A DNA stretch of 64,000 nt from Epiperipatus broadwayi (GCA_028023455.1 JAQFVV010006200.1:3853738-3917737); one strand, 5' to 3'. Positions 11,795 through 23,999 are shown, counted from the stretch's first letter. The notes: generated by a model from the sequence alone, not told the origin. A program made the numbers and translations.

Positions 11795-12640
11795 CTTTTT
11801 AGTGCTATTTTTATAAAAGATATTTTGTGGATCAAAATGAAAAGATAAGGAAATGAAAACAAATGGTTGTCATTTAAAACATCTAGATTTTGCAGATGAT
11901 GGAGTTTTCTTTGAAAATTCTTGAGAGCTTTCAAAAATGTTACTAAAGCTATCAAATAAAAGCACAAAAATAGGACTAAAGATAAATTCTTAGAAGACTA
12001 AAGCAATGTTCTATGACTTTTCACAAAAGGAGAACACAAAAATAGATAGTAATAAACTAGAAGCTGACAACTATAAATATTGGACTCTAATTATTAATGC
12101 AAATAGAAATATAATGGATTAAATTAATGATAGAATTAAATTTGATTAAAGTATTTTAAATAGAAATAATTTAATAGTTAGAAAAAATATAATTGGGTGA
12201 AAAGAAAAGCTTTTAGTAGATGTATTTTTCTATTTTTATATATGCATTTAAGATTTGGCAACTTAGCAGAAAAACAACTAAAAAAACTTCAGCTATTATA
12301 ACACCATATAATGAAGTATAGCTAGCTACAAAGAGAGATCTAAAGTCAATATATGGGTGAAGGAATAGCAGATAGAATTAACTTCATTGAAAGATCAAAA
12401 GACCAAAATAGAGTTTTTCTGAACAAATCATTAGAAGAGATTGCAATAGATGGGCAGTTGAACTTTTAAACTGGACTCAAAATTTTTTAAAAGACCTATA
12501 AAGAGATCATGTATAAGATGAACAGATGAGATAAGGTTTTTGTTGGAATAATATAGAGAAGTAAGTTATGGATCAGAAGAACAGGATGAAATCTGAAGAT
12601 ATCTTTATTCTGCAATGAATTGATAGCAATTGAAAATGAT
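11795..12640 (+). pseudogene. RTE-like LINE, family 2, copy 1 (strongly decayed 3' part)
   Basis: Aligns base for base in long stretches with the better copy at 17230-18068. Shared landmarks: ATATTTTGTGGATCAAAAT at the 5' break, CATCTAGATTTTGCAGATGATG (coding LDFADD), GGACTAAAGATAAATTCTTA, ATATGGGTGA, and near the 3' end AAGAGATCATGTATAAGATG. The FADD-coding bases survive but the next codons are frameshifted and stops are common. The last part encodes the remains of the Arg-rich tail before the 3' end. Both this copy and the one at 17.2 kb begin at nearly the same point, inside the RT domain. This suggests either a shared master truncation or a preferred stopping site. Confidence 0.65.
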
Positions 12641-12723
12641 TTCTCTTTAGGCAACATATAAAAATTTAGTGCTATTTTGTATTTGTGGGAGTTTTATGGA
12701 GTAATGATTGGGACACTAGTCAA

Positions 12724-12900
12724 GCATTGGTGGTTGAGTGGTCAGCAAAGCTGCCTTACAAGCAGTTATCCAGGGTTAGTGGGTTCACTTCCCGGCTGAT
12801 GCTATGACACATAAAAAAATGATTAGGATACTAATCTTTCATGTCCATGATCTGAACCTTCAAATCCACAATACAGTTTAGAGGTTTTACAGGTAAGTTC
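12724..12900 (+). repeat. tRNA-derived SINE, family A, copy 1
   Basis: Head: GGTTGAGTGGTCAGCAAAGC (A box), CTGCCTTACAAGCAG (a 4 bp anticodon-like stem with loop CTTACAA), then GGGTTCACTTCCCGG (B box with flanking stem), GATGCTATGACACAT and an A run. The body after the A run (TAGGATACTAATCTTTC to about 12900) is not clearly shared with the other copies. The anticodon-like triplet reads TAC, as in tRNA-Val, while the A box is closer to Leu or Ser tRNAs. Not a functional tRNA: the acceptor stem is missing. Confidence 0.7.
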
Positions 12901-12959
12901 AGAATGGTCGGTCAGTGAATAAAAAGGGAAAGATCGCAGAATAATTTGAATTGATCAGA

Positions 12960-15900
12960 CGAGTATAAACATAAAAAATGATTATAATAGAACTTTGGCT
13001 TCAAATGAGGGGAGTGGGCTAGCATAAATCTATGATTATAGATAGAAAAAGGCTAAGATTAGTAATAATTTTTATTGAAATTTTTTTTATATAATAAAAA
13101 GGGAGAAAAATCAGCTAAGTTGAGAAATAGCTTTGCAGCAATTGTAAAAATATCCTAGGTGATTTAAAGCAGGAAAAAATCAGTGGACTCAACTGCAATC
13201 TGAGGAAAGTAAAGAGGGATCTAATTATAGTCACTTAAGTAAACCAGTGATCCCACTGAAGCAGTAAAGTGCCAGACTTAAGATTTAAAAACCATCCATT
13301 GCTGCTCTGCTCGGACACTTCAATGCTTGATCATTACATGACATCCGTAGCTATAAACTATTGAGCTCAACCAGACACTTTGGTGCTGGACATCTCGTGA
13401 TATAGGACCAATTGACCATACAATTACTTTTTAATTAAATTATGAGCACCTAAATTGAAATTAAAAAACAAAAACAAATTATAGACAATAAAAGTTCTAA
13501 TAATAATCTCTCGTGTAATCTTTATCATTAGACTCGTAAAATGGCTTTGAAGTGTTAGCATTTTAAATTAAATATTAATTAAATGTTAGCAATAAGTTAA
13601 AGTTGTTTCTTAATATATTTCCTTAAAATAATTTCATTATCTTGTTCTAATATACGTTTATAGTTTTTTTTTTTCAATAATTGCCATTTAAGGCTCGTCC
13701 CATAAGTAAGATAGCGAAGCCTGCCTTGGGCGCAGAAGTTGTAATAGGCACTAAAGTGATATCTTACATTGAATATATATAACTTTTTTTTCTTAAACGT
13801 ACACAGATTTGTTCTGTATATTATTTTAATAAAATGTCATTTTCAATCATTTTAAATTGCTTGCACCAGATGGCCAAAATTGATCGGCCAAGCTTTGGGT
13901 TATCATCTGTCGTCCAATTATAGAATACAAATCCAATCCCCTCCAATAAAAAAATGAATAGTATTCCTATATTATTATTATTTTTTTAGCAATCAAAGGT
14001 TTTCTTTGTATACGTATTATTATTTGTTTTTATGTTAAGAGCTATGTTTAATTGTTTTACTTAAATTAGTCTTTTTTTTGCAAAAATGATTAATGTTATT
14101 AAATAAATATAACATAGAATTATGATAAGACTTTAATGTAAATAAAGCATTCGAAAATATTAGCAACTATGTATAAAGGATTATTAATGCTTAGTTTTTT
14201 TTTTTTTTAAAGTTTGCCAATCCCTTTCTATCTCAATCAATGACTCAAATTTTGCAAATATTTTTGGCTTCAAATTCCAAGCAAAATAGAACAAATAATT
14301 TTTTTCTATAATCTGGAGAGGCTCCAAAAAATGTCGTCTGCATAGCTCACCAATTGAGTAATAGATTGGTAAACCCTCCAAAACACTCCTCAGTAAAATG
14401 ACTCAAATCTAATTAAAAAGTTCAGACAATTGAGTCATTCGAAGACGAATAAAAAAAATCAATTTATTATTAAGTTATTATTTTATGATATCAGTCTTTT
14501 TCTAGTTAATAAAATAGTTATGTATATATTGTTCATCCTTCTGTTTTAAGTATAATTGCAACTACAGATATAAATGACTTTTTGGTTTTCGTAGTTTTTT
14601 TTCCCCTAACAAACTTAAACCAGCCTTGAAGAAAAAATATGGGATATTAATTAAAATTATTGAATGAAAATATTTCAGATTAAAAAAAAAATGTATTTTT
14701 GAAACTGAATGCCAATAATAATTTATAATCTTTTTGCATATTAAAGCGATTTGTCATTTGCCTAATGTATATTAAAGACACCCCCCTCGTTAAAAAAATA
14801 TATAAATATATATTTTATAAACATGAATTATTTATATATTTTTTTGTCATGTACATTAATAACACATGACAATTCAACTTGATAATTTCTGACTTCTTGA
14901 GACTTACTTCAAATGATACTAGAAGACAATGGTTGGTAACTGAAAACATTTTAAGCAACAGAAAAATCAACTTCAGAAGGTAATGCTTATCTTTCTGTCT
15001 GGGATCAAATTAGGTACTTTTGTTTTAAGCAGCCAAGTATGCAATGCCTCTGGTTAAAATGCCTATGCCAAGCCAATGATAAATTTAATCATTATCAGAT
15101 AGAATTTGCAGTTCAATGTCTTTTAGTATAACTTATTCTAGCATTTCATACTAGAATCACATCCTAAACTTTAAAGAGCATCTAATACTTAGAGTTAAAA
15201 ATGTTCACTACATCATTAAAATGTATTAAATATAAAAATAAATGTTATAAATTATTAACATTCTCTCCACTCCATATTTTTGAAACATATAAATAAAGAT
15301 ATATAAAAAACAATATGATAATCTCTATCCTAATAAATGATTATTAATAATCATTAATATATTTATCGGAAGTGGATGATATCAAAATTATGAATGCAGA
15401 ATGTTTAACACTTGTCAATCAAGTTGTAATAATTTATATAAGTTTTCTATTCCCTAGAAAACTCCTGACTTATTGAATTGAGAGCTTTTTTCCTTTTATT
15501 TCATTCAGGTTTTGCAGCTAACAAAAATATTATACCTTTAACTAAATGATTCTCAGTTGCATGATATTATGAAGTATTTAATAATGATGCTGTCACTTGG
15601 TTTCTCACTTTTTTGTAGATATCTATAACACTATCTTGCCAGTTATAGATTTGTGTGACATAGAACTGGAACTAAAATAAATATTGATTTATTATTTCAA
15701 AAAAATCTGAAGATGTTAGTATTCTACAGAGAAAGTTCTATAAACAAGGCAAATTGCCATTTATTGGTAGATTTTTTGATCTTGTGCTTTGAAGGAAGTT
15801 GTGAGACAATTTGTAAGCCCATATTTATTGTTGTTAGCAATGAATAAAATTTTTTATATTTTTCAAAGTTTATTTAAATATTTATGATTATTAAATGCTT

Positions 15901-16250
15901 TTATTGATTTTGAAAAATATGTTTGTTTGTTTGTTAACTTTTGGTCTTTATAAAGTGTTAGAATGAAAATTTAAAACTGATGTTTAATATATTTAAATTC
16001 AATAGAATTGTTTGTCAATTGATATATAACTAAGTTATCCATTTGAAGTACTTATCATTTCATTATGTCAACTAGTTTAATAGATATGGAACAGAAGCTG
16101 GAAAAAATATTTAAAATATTCAATAATTTTATGTTATGCCATTAACATTATTTTTAGAATTTTCATTTGATTTACATAAAGTTCATGAGAGGGTAATTTA
16201 ATTTTTTTTTCAATTTAATAACATTTTAAAAACTATTTTAAACTCTTATC
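12960..16250. other. AT-rich intergenic DNA, no gene seen
   Basis: Mostly homopolymer-rich AT sequence. Slightly less AT-rich islands lie at about 13210-13420 and 13690-13960, without an ORF or a repeat match that I can name. The short open stretch at 14184-14381 on the minus strand has no recognisable motif. Confidence 0.6.
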
Positions 16251-16254
16251 TATA

Positions 16255-16700
16255 TATCATATTTAGTATGTGTACATAATTATATATGTATAATAAATCA
16301 GTAGTTTTTTATTTAAAATTGTTTCTATTTTTATTTTAAAACAGTTGTTTTTTTAAAAAAAGTAAATGAGAAAACTTGCATAGTTAAAAAAGGTGTGATT
16401 TTTTTTCTTTAGCATTTTCTTAAAAATAATTGTTTTAAAATAGAAATAAATCTATCAATTTAAATAGAAAACTTAGTTACTGATTTATTATACCTATATA
16501 TTTATGTAGGCATACTGAAAATAATATTCATATTAAGAGTATAAAATTGAAATTCATATAACATTAAGAGTACTGCAGAAATATGTAATGACTTACATAT
16601 ATGTGTGACATTGCTTTAAAGTAAAATTATATGTAATAAGTCAAGTTCATTTATAACATATTCATATGTACTATGTACACATACTAAATATGATATTTAC
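16255..16700. repeat. Nested AT-rich inverted repeats
   Basis: The segment at about 16262-16350 (GTATAATAAATCAGTA ... ATTTTAAAACAGTTG) is mirrored at about 16420-16515 (ATTGTTTTAAAAT ... TACTGATTTATTATAC). The outer piece TTTAGTATGTGTACATA at 16262-16278 is mirrored again at about 16671-16690 (TATGTACACATACTAAATA). Overlapping hairpins of this kind suggest repeated foldback insertions or duplicated arms. Confidence 0.55.
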
Positions 16701-16741
16701 ATAAGGGGTAGACATTTTAACTTATAGCAGAAATATCTACT

Positions 16742-16760
16742 GATATATATATATATATAA
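16742..16760. repeat. (TA)n microsatellite
   Basis: About nine TA units, directly after the nested hairpins. Confidence 0.8.
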
Positions 16761-16856
16761 GTGTGCAATCAATTTAAAGTGGAATATAGTTTATATTTTT
16801 AATAAATAAGCCAAGACTAAAAACTTAAAAATAATAGAGAGAACATTTTCTAAATA

Positions 16857-17132
16857 TTAAATGCTTTTATTGACTATGCACTAACAAAAAATAAAATAAT
16901 TGTTTCTTCAACCACAATTGGAGTTATTAGATTTAACTTAAAATAAAAACATGGGAGTGTATGACCAGAAATTAATTAATTCAATCTCTATTTTTTTATA
17001 ACAAGGGATTGATTTAATTAATTTCTGGACCCTTCCCCATGCTTTTATTTCAAGTTAAATCTAAAATTTTTAATTATGATTGAAGAAACACTTATTTTAT
17101 TTCTTTTTAGTACACAGTCAATAAAAACACTT
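16857..17132. repeat. Long foldback, about 125 bp arms and 22 bp loop
   Basis: Left arm 16857-16985 begins TTTATTGACT and ends in GAAATTAATTAATTCAATC. The right arm, about 17008-17132, is its reverse complement with scattered differences and ends in AGTCAATAAAAAC. Arm identity looks high along most of the length. It has no coding potential. The most likely explanation is a foldback or MITE-like element. Flanking target duplications are unclear. Confidence 0.7.
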
Positions 17133-17159
17133 ACTATAATTTTTTATCTCTATTATTTC

Positions 17160-17222
17160 ATTTTATTCTTGATCTCTTTGTTCAATGTTTAGAGTGATTT
17201 TAAGTCATAGTCATGTAAAGTG
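17160..17222 (+). repeat. Direct repeat flanking LINE copy 2 (left)
   Basis: TTATTCTTGATCTCTTTGTT followed by AGAGTGATTTTAAGTCATA is repeated at 18278-18345 with few changes. The RTE-like LINE lies between. At about 60 bp this is far longer than a normal LINE target duplication. Confidence 0.6.
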
Positions 17223-17229
17223 AGATATC

Positions 17230-18068
17230 TCCAAAATGTTTTACGGCAATGCTCTAAGAAGTATTTTGTGGATTAAAATTGGAAGCTAAAGGAGTAAAAG
17301 TAAATGGAGATTATTTAAGTCATTTAGATTTTGCAGATGATGTAGTTGTTTTTGCAAATAATGCTTTAGAGCTGCAGGAAATGTTGCAGGAGTTATCAGA
17401 TGAAAGTACAAAAGTAGGACTAAAGATAAATGTTAAAAAGACTAAAATAATATTTAATGGATTTTCTCAAAATATGAAAATAAAGATTGATTATGGTCAG
17501 ATTATTAATACAGATGGAAACATAATGGATGAAATTAATCATAGAATTAAACTTGGTTAGAGTGCTTTTGGTAGAAATAACTTGATACTAAAAGGAAATA
17601 TGCCTATGTGTTTGAAAAGGAAGGTTTTTAATAAATGTGTTTTATCATTTCTTACTTATGGATTTGAGACTTGGACACTTAATAGAAGATCAATACAGAG
17701 ATTTCAGACCACTCAAAGAAGTATGGAAAGATGCATGTTGGGAGTAACGAAGAGATCGAAAACACAATATATGGGTAAGAGAGCAAACAGGTGTTACTGA
17801 CTTCATTGAAAAAATTAAAAGATTGAAGTGAAGTTGGGATGGACATATTTCTAGAAGAGATGATAGTAGATGGACAATTGAAATCTTAAACTGGATTTCA
17901 AGAGATTGTAAAAGACCCAGAAAGAGATCACATATGAGATGGATGGATGAATAAGAAAGTGTGGCGGGGTGATCTGGAGAAGAGAAGCTAAAGATCAGAA
18001 AATATGGATTGAACTTGGAGAGACCTTTACCCTGCAGTGGATTGATAATGGTTGATGATGATGTTTAA
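17230..18068 (+). pseudogene. RTE-like LINE, family 2, copy 2 (best preserved)
   Basis: 5'-truncated within the RT domain. Open part at 17279-17560: DYLSHLDFADDVVVFANNAL with the catalytic FADD intact, then LQEMLQELSDESTKVGLKIN and VKKTKII, the palm and primer-grip region. After one stop and a frameshift the thumb follows at 17582-17800 (FLTYGFETWTLNRR, QRSMERCMLGVT), then HISRRDDSRWT and KRPRKRSHMRWMDE in the Arg-rich tail. This order is typical of RTE-type LINEs. It ends in a TGCAGTGGATTGATAATGG segment and a TGATGATGATG tail, as RTE elements often do. Three other copies are at 11795-12640 (+), 41668-41985 (-) and 57865-57985 (-). Confidence 0.8.
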
Positions 18069-18277
18069 TTTAAAGTTTACATATTAAATCTTGTTTAATT
18101 ATTATAATTAAGATGTCAAAAGTGAGATGCTGTCTCCAATCTTGTATAATTAATTATGAGTTTAATAACTCTTAAGTGCCATATTTCATCTAATTGATAA
18201 ATTAATTTCACTCTGAATTACTAATTGTTTACAAAGGTATGCTTATAAACATCAGAGCTACAAGAATAGATGGGTTC

Positions 18278-18345
18278 ATTCTATTCTTGATTTCTTTGTT
18301 CAACATTTAGAGTGCTTTTAAGTCATACATTGAACTATGTTTACT
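18278..18345 (+). repeat. Direct repeat flanking LINE copy 2 (right)
   Basis: Second copy of the 17160-17222 sequence: TCTATTCTTGATTTCTTTGT, then AGAGTGCTTTTAAGTCATA. Confidence 0.6.
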
Positions 18346-18349
18346 TTAC

Positions 18350-20660
18350 TTTAAAGTTTCTCTATTATTTTCATAGAATGTTTATATAGTTATCATTAAA
18401 AAGAAAATATTTTTATGATTACATTTAGATTTTACATATCTCTATGATGACTTAATAATTTATTCTGGTTTTAGAAATAAACTTCACTCAATTAAGATTT
18501 TTAAATTTATTTTTACTGACATTGTGGTAATCATTCTATAAGAAAAAGGTTATTGTTCTCATTATTTCTTATTATTAGTCATATTTTGACAAAGATACTC
18601 TGTATTGAAAGCCTGATTTAGCAGTTAATAAATATTATATTTATACTTAATTTTGTTGCTGTAATACTTGTGTGGAAATTGCTTATTTTTTTTTATATTT
18701 GCAAATTTCAAATAATGATTTTTTAAGAATGTTTTTCATTTATAAATTTATATTTTTAATAAATCAAGTACAATTTATTGATTCATAATATAGAATGAAG
18801 GTTTTAATCCAAAAATATAATGATGAATTATAACTCAAACTATCACCACTAGAGTATGATTAAAAAAGGGTTAAAACATTGAAGGTGTACATTTGAATTT
18901 TTGGTTATATTCAGCTGAAATTTAGCATTTTAATACTATAAAAATGTTTTGTCAACTCAAAGAGATATCTTTAAAAAAAATAGCTTATATTATTTTTGTT
19001 GATAAAATCTAATAAAACAAAAAATAAATAACAGATAATTTTTTTAAGTGTACTAAAAATCATCCCTTTCCATCTATATTCTTAAACATGTAAATAGAAA
19101 CATATGTATTTATCTAATGTGACTGGTGTCAAAGATGTGATTGCTTGGAATTTGACACTTGTAGTTTACATTATAATAATTAAATCATCATTGGTAGACA
19201 TTCACAAATGAGTATAAACATTCGGACTCCAAGAGAAAAAGATATAAAAAAAACAAAAGAACAGCAATGATAATGCTGATGAAGATGATAATATACTAGA
19301 GATGAATTTTTCAATGATTATACAGAATCACTGAATCATAAGTATGCCTACATATAGAACACAACCCATTATTCTGTTTATCTGACAGTTTGCAAAATGT
19401 CTTAACTTCTTTTGTAGAAAATATTTCTTTTTGAAATATTTCATCACTATGTCTAACTGTAGCTTCCAATGATCTGTATTATCTGCCATATTTTACTGAT
19501 AAAATAATAAATATTGCATTTCTTTTAGATAATCCTTGTAATATAAGCAGAGTCTAAATTCAAAAAGCATGCTCAAATTCACCATAAAATATTCTTTTAG
19601 AAAGTCTTTTATTATATCTTGTTTCACATATCCAATCCAATGAAGATGTAATTTTATAATAGTGGTCTATAGAGTATCATATCCGGAAAGTTGAAAAATA
19701 TATTGATTGATTTTATAACCTTGTCTCAGCATTTAATTTTTTTTTTTAGAGTTTTCCTAAATAAAACTTTTCCAATGCAGTTATATTATATTGATAAGGT
19801 AACTAAATATCACTTTATACAACAAATTATTGTAACAGATAAGATTTTTATTTGATTCCTTGTTTGGGTGCCAAAATATAATTGAATGATCATGGAGTCT
19901 TTATACATCCCGGCAGAATGTAATAAGAATGGTTAGGGCTTTTCTTAATTTCTTTGTTCTGTAATGAAATAAACTTGATTCATGCGAATCACTCACCACC
20001 TAATTAGATTTTAGATGAGTTTGTATTTTTCTTCATCATCAGTTACAGTGGTCAAATATTATTAAATTTTACTTGAAAATTTTATTTAACTTTAGAATAC
20101 ATGTATCCTAAGTCAATTGTGTCAGCAAGTAAAAGCATAAAATGATTTGGATTCTAATCATCACTTTTACGATATATCCAGATGTACTTAATCATTGACC
20201 CAGTTCATGTTCATCATTTCTTAATTATATCATTGTATAAATATTTTTTTACAATATGAGTACACCCACCCACACACAAAACATCCGGCTTGGGCTTAAT
20301 TTCAAACACAAAATATTTTAATAAATAGTTAATTTACTCAACTAAAAAATATTAAATAAACAATTATCAAATATTATTTTAACTGGAATACTAATTAATT
20401 ATTACAAGTTGACAATATGATCATCTCTTTTTAAATAAGTATAAGTAATCTAAATTAATAACGGATAAGTGGGATATTATTTTAATTTGTCTTTGGTCTT
20501 TTCCTTTTTAATTAAATAAAATTTATTTATATATATTTTTTCAAAGTTATTTTATTGATTATTCTTTGATTATTCAAAAGGTTACATTGTTTTCTTGGTA
20601 TGCATTCAAATTATGTAGAGATTACAATTTATTTATAATAGCACAAAATTCTTCTTCTGC
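18350..20660. other. AT-rich intergenic DNA, no gene seen
   Basis: No protein-like ORF and no match to the named repeat families. A run of TG/CA-rich bases near 20260-20290 (CACCCACCCACACACAAAAC) is the only simple-sequence feature I noted. Confidence 0.6.
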
Positions 20661-20669
20661 CATTTTGAA

Positions 20670-20845
20670 GATGGTCGAGAGGTCAGCGACAGCGCTTTAC
20701 AAGTAGTTGTCCCGGGTTAGCGTGTTCACATCCCGGCTGATGCTATGGCATATGAGAAAAAAAAATGTTAGCGTCTCAGGTTCTGCCTCAAGAGGAACCA
20801 TGTAGCTGTAAATATTTCACGAGGGACAATCTCGTTCTCTAAAGG
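20670..20845 (+). repeat. tRNA-derived SINE, family A, copy 2
   Basis: GATGGTCGAGAGGTCAGCG (A box), GCTTTACAAGTAGTTGTCCC (anticodon-like loop), then GTGTTCACATCCCGGC (B box), GATGCTATGGCATATGA and an A9 tract. The body continues about 75 bp (GTTCTGCCTCAAGAGGAACC forms a small stem, then GAGGGACAATCTCGTTCTC). Copy 1 at 12724 shares the extra GGGTTAG-type insertion before the B box, so these two may form a subfamily. Confidence 0.7.
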
Positions 20846-21394
20846 TGTTTAATTTATTGAAAAATTTATTTATATGTCTTCTTTGGTTATGGCTGTATAC
20901 AAAAGAGCATCTTGTACACCATAATGCCTATAATACAAAGGTAATTGCTACGAAGTCAGCAAAAACTCCCTCTGAATATGAGTTAAACAATGATTTCATA
21001 TTAGTATTTGAATTGTTAAATATCCTAGAAATATACAACTACTACTATTACTACTTCTAGTATTACTGTTACTAAATATTATAAATTACATCGCCTCTTC
21101 TTTCATTACAAGTTTTTATTTCTTATACTAATATAAATGTAAATAGAATTATTTAGTATATTATAAAACTGTATAATAAAAACAAATTATAAAACATAAT
21201 ACATATTACACTTCTCTGTTGAATTAATAGTATTGGTATATAAATCCATAGTTGAACAATAGTTTCTTAAACAAAATATTCAATAATCTGTCAAATTTTC
21301 AAAAATAAATAAATATTAGTATAATAATTAATTTTAAAAAGATTATTTTGCAATCTTATTGGTAACAATTTTACTTTAATATCGTATTTCATTG

Positions 21395-21490
21395 TCAAGC
21401 TTAGTGGCCGAGTGGTCAGCACAGCCGCCTTACAAGCAGTTATCCCGGGTTCGCTTCCCGGCCCATGCTTTGACACATGAAAAAAAAAAT
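21395..21490 (+). repeat. tRNA-derived SINE, family A, copy 3 (best preserved head)
   Basis: TTAGTGGCCGAGTGGTCAGC (A box), GCCGCCTTACAAGCAG, CCCGGGTTCGCTTCCCGG (a 5 bp T-stem around the B box), CCATGCTTTGACACATG, then A10. The T-stem pairs perfectly, so this copy is young or well conserved. Only the tRNA-like head plus an A tail is present. A stop-free minus-strand frame across this region is incidental. Confidence 0.75.
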
Positions 21491-21900
21491 CCTATTTCAT
21501 TCATTCATAAAAACCTCATTTATTTTCCACTTAATATATAACTATTTAAATAATTCTCACAATTATTTATTCTTTTCTTAAATCGATGTTTATAAATTTA
21601 ACTACTATTTGCAGTCTTACTGATTTTCATATAAAGATAATCATTTCATACATGGTTTTTAGTCCAACAATTCTTTTTCCAATTTCTTATATTTATTTAA
21701 TTGAGAATAAACTTGAATATAGTTGGTAAATAAAAAATCGTATCGAATGGCTGGTTCGAATCAAAATTTGAATATTTTTTTAGCCCATTTAATCTTTTAT
21801 TACCAAACTTTTGTCTTGCTGATGACTTTATAGTTTTTAAAAAATAGGAAACATAAGATTTTATTTGTTATAATTGTAAATAAATTAAGTATAGTTTTAC

Positions 21901-21925
21901 ACGCGCGCGCGCACACACACACACT
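21901..21925. repeat. (CG)n-(CA)n microsatellite
   Basis: ACGCGCGCGCGC followed by ACACACACACAC. The alternating purine-pyrimidine tract is notable in such AT-rich DNA. Confidence 0.85.
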
Positions 21926-21929
21926 CGTA

Positions 21930-23530
21930 TCACATATTGCAGATACCTAAGTTTTATACTATACATGCTTAGATACATACATTCATTCTGCCTTCACCCA
22001 GAAACTAATAATATTTTAGAAGAAAACCACGATATTTTCTTGTTCTCAAATTAAGTAAAGAAAGCCAATAAGTTTATCATGCTGCCCTATGTGTAGTTCA
22101 TTTATGTTTATTTTCCATGAAAATAATCACATTATTATAATAGTAGAAACAATAAAATATATAAAGATATTCAGAATTTCTGTGCTCAGTTTATTTAAGA
22201 TCTTTGTTAATAATGTATATATTTATTAATTGTTATTACAAGTATATGTGGTATTAATTAATAATTTGAGTTACACGATCTTCATTTTAAAATTAGCAAT
22301 TAACCTTCAAATCTATATTAATAAATTGTAATTTTTTAAAAAAAGTCTTTTTTTTTTAGTGTTATCTTTTCTGCCCTTCTGTCATTTCCTGATTCTTCTT
22401 TGACGTGAGCACGTGTGTTGGTAGAATCTAGTTCAGTCTAGGCACAATTTCTTAACATTTCCTCGGCTTAACTTTTATTACTATTAATTATTGAGTGAAG
22501 TTGTAAAACCAATCGCACATTTCAATCGTTTTTTTTTTTAAAAATCTCATATCCGATCCACAAAGACAAAAATAGCCAACGTTACATGTGTGTTAATATA
22601 TCGTTTAGATACTTTAATCAATAATGCAACATTGTAAATTTTCAAAAAAATCTGGCTACAATGCAATTGATTTATGATAGTCTTTAAATAAGCTTAGATC
22701 GATGACCAAATAGATATTTAGATATTATTTAGATAATAAAACAAGGAACGAAAAACATATTTACTAAGCCAGTGAGTATTGTTTTTTCTTTCGCCGTTTT
22801 TTTTTTGCAAAAGGATATAGGAGAGGCTTTCCCCTTCCCTGTAGTGGGCTATTTACATTTTTGGGGTGAAAAATATAAAAATAAAAAACAAGAACTTAGT
22901 GTTGTAGAAAAACATTTCGTTAATTGTTAAGATTACGTCATAATCATCAGGATACTTGTTTTATGATTAAACAACATACATATCTAATTAATCCATTACT
23001 TGGGATTCTTAATTAATCGTTAATCTATGATTGGATAAGTACCTAGATGGCTGGCCCTGGGTGGCCTATTTGAAAAAAAAAAAAAAAATTCTAGGCTTAT
23101 TTAAAAATCTACATCTACCTTATATATATAATTTTTACCTGGATTTCAATCATGGGTAGTTGCCTTTGCTTTTAATACGAAAAATCTTCATTTGGAAAAT
23201 CTCCATTCATATATTAAATAATGCAATGATCTATTTTATTTCATATATTCATTTTACAGCTATCTAAACATTTATTCATCGACTGTATATTCTATCTATC
23301 TTTCTGTTTTCCCATCTATTTATAAGAAAATAATGTCGGCATTTTAATTATCTTTTGCTGGATGAAACGGTCTAAAGATGCTACAGTTCTTATTACTGAG
23401 TTTTCATCTTCTTTAACAAAATGGCAGATTGCATAAATATCTTCAAACATCTTTGTTTTTATTTTTAAAAAAGAATCTTTCTATTTTCAGTCCTTTTTTT
23501 AAATAAGCATATTATTTATCATTATTATGC
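21930..23530. other. AT-rich intergenic DNA, no gene seen
   Basis: At 23045-23090 a GC-richer segment (GGCTGGCCCTGGGTGGCC) runs into an A15 tract, which could be the 3' end of a retroposed transcript. A similar GC-richer piece with ATATAGGAGAGGC lies near 22816. I cannot assign either to a family. Confidence 0.5.
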
Positions 23531-23534
23531 TTAT

Positions 23535-23563
23535 ACACACACACACACATATATATATATAAC
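23535..23563. repeat. (AC)n(AT)n microsatellite
   Basis: Seven AC units followed by about seven AT units. Confidence 0.85.
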
Positions 23564-23600
23564 TTATTCATTCATTATACTGTACTGAATGTTTATTATA

Positions 23601-23875
23601 GAAAATAGAGGGATTTGAACTTAGAATTTTCATTTTATATTTATCCTCTACTCCATCACAAACCAACCTTTACACATGGCCACATACATGTGAAAAAGAT
23701 AAATGATCCCCAATATACATATTTCACGCAGTATCAGCATTCATAAGTTAGACCAGATCATAATCTTTCACTCTTATGTACAATCAGTGCATGGCTTGTA
23801 TTAAGATAGTAATACCTTAAACTTTAATGGACAGGCTTCAAACTTTTCACCCTTCCAACAATTCAACTGTCCATT
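23601..23875 (-). repeat. Hammerhead repeat, copy E
   Basis: Shares the whole plan of the family. On the minus strand, 5' to 3': the TCCATTAAAGT segment, a TATAA-rich stretch, the ribozyme region (23704-23762), a conserved GATCATTTATCTTTTTC, then CATGTATGTGGCCATGTG and the tRNA-like end with GTTCAAATCCC. In this copy the core is damaged: CTGATGAG has become CTTATGAA, and the inner stem I is mismatched. The outer stem I pair set (ATGATC with GATCAT) and the GAAA with the AU-rich stem III are kept. Related sequence seems to continue to about 24000 (GGAATGCTAAG, also seen near 53080). Confidence 0.65.
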
Positions 23876-23999
23876 TCATTGAAAAACCAATAATGGAATG
23901 CTAAGTTTAAATCCCTGTATATATTGCAAGAGTAGCTTACAATCCTGTTCAAACCCACCCTTATGTATCCCCATATCAAGTTAAAATCATTGGAAACAT

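Noticed and set aside
21395-21475. Possible tRNA gene (Val-like loop, good B box)
   Set aside because: No acceptor stem pairing, no D-arm of normal form, and three more diverged copies with A tails. It is a SINE head.
23704-23762. Copy E as an active ribozyme
   Set aside because: CTGATGAG has become CTTATGAA and inner stem I is mismatched. Kept only as evidence for the outer stem I and stem III.
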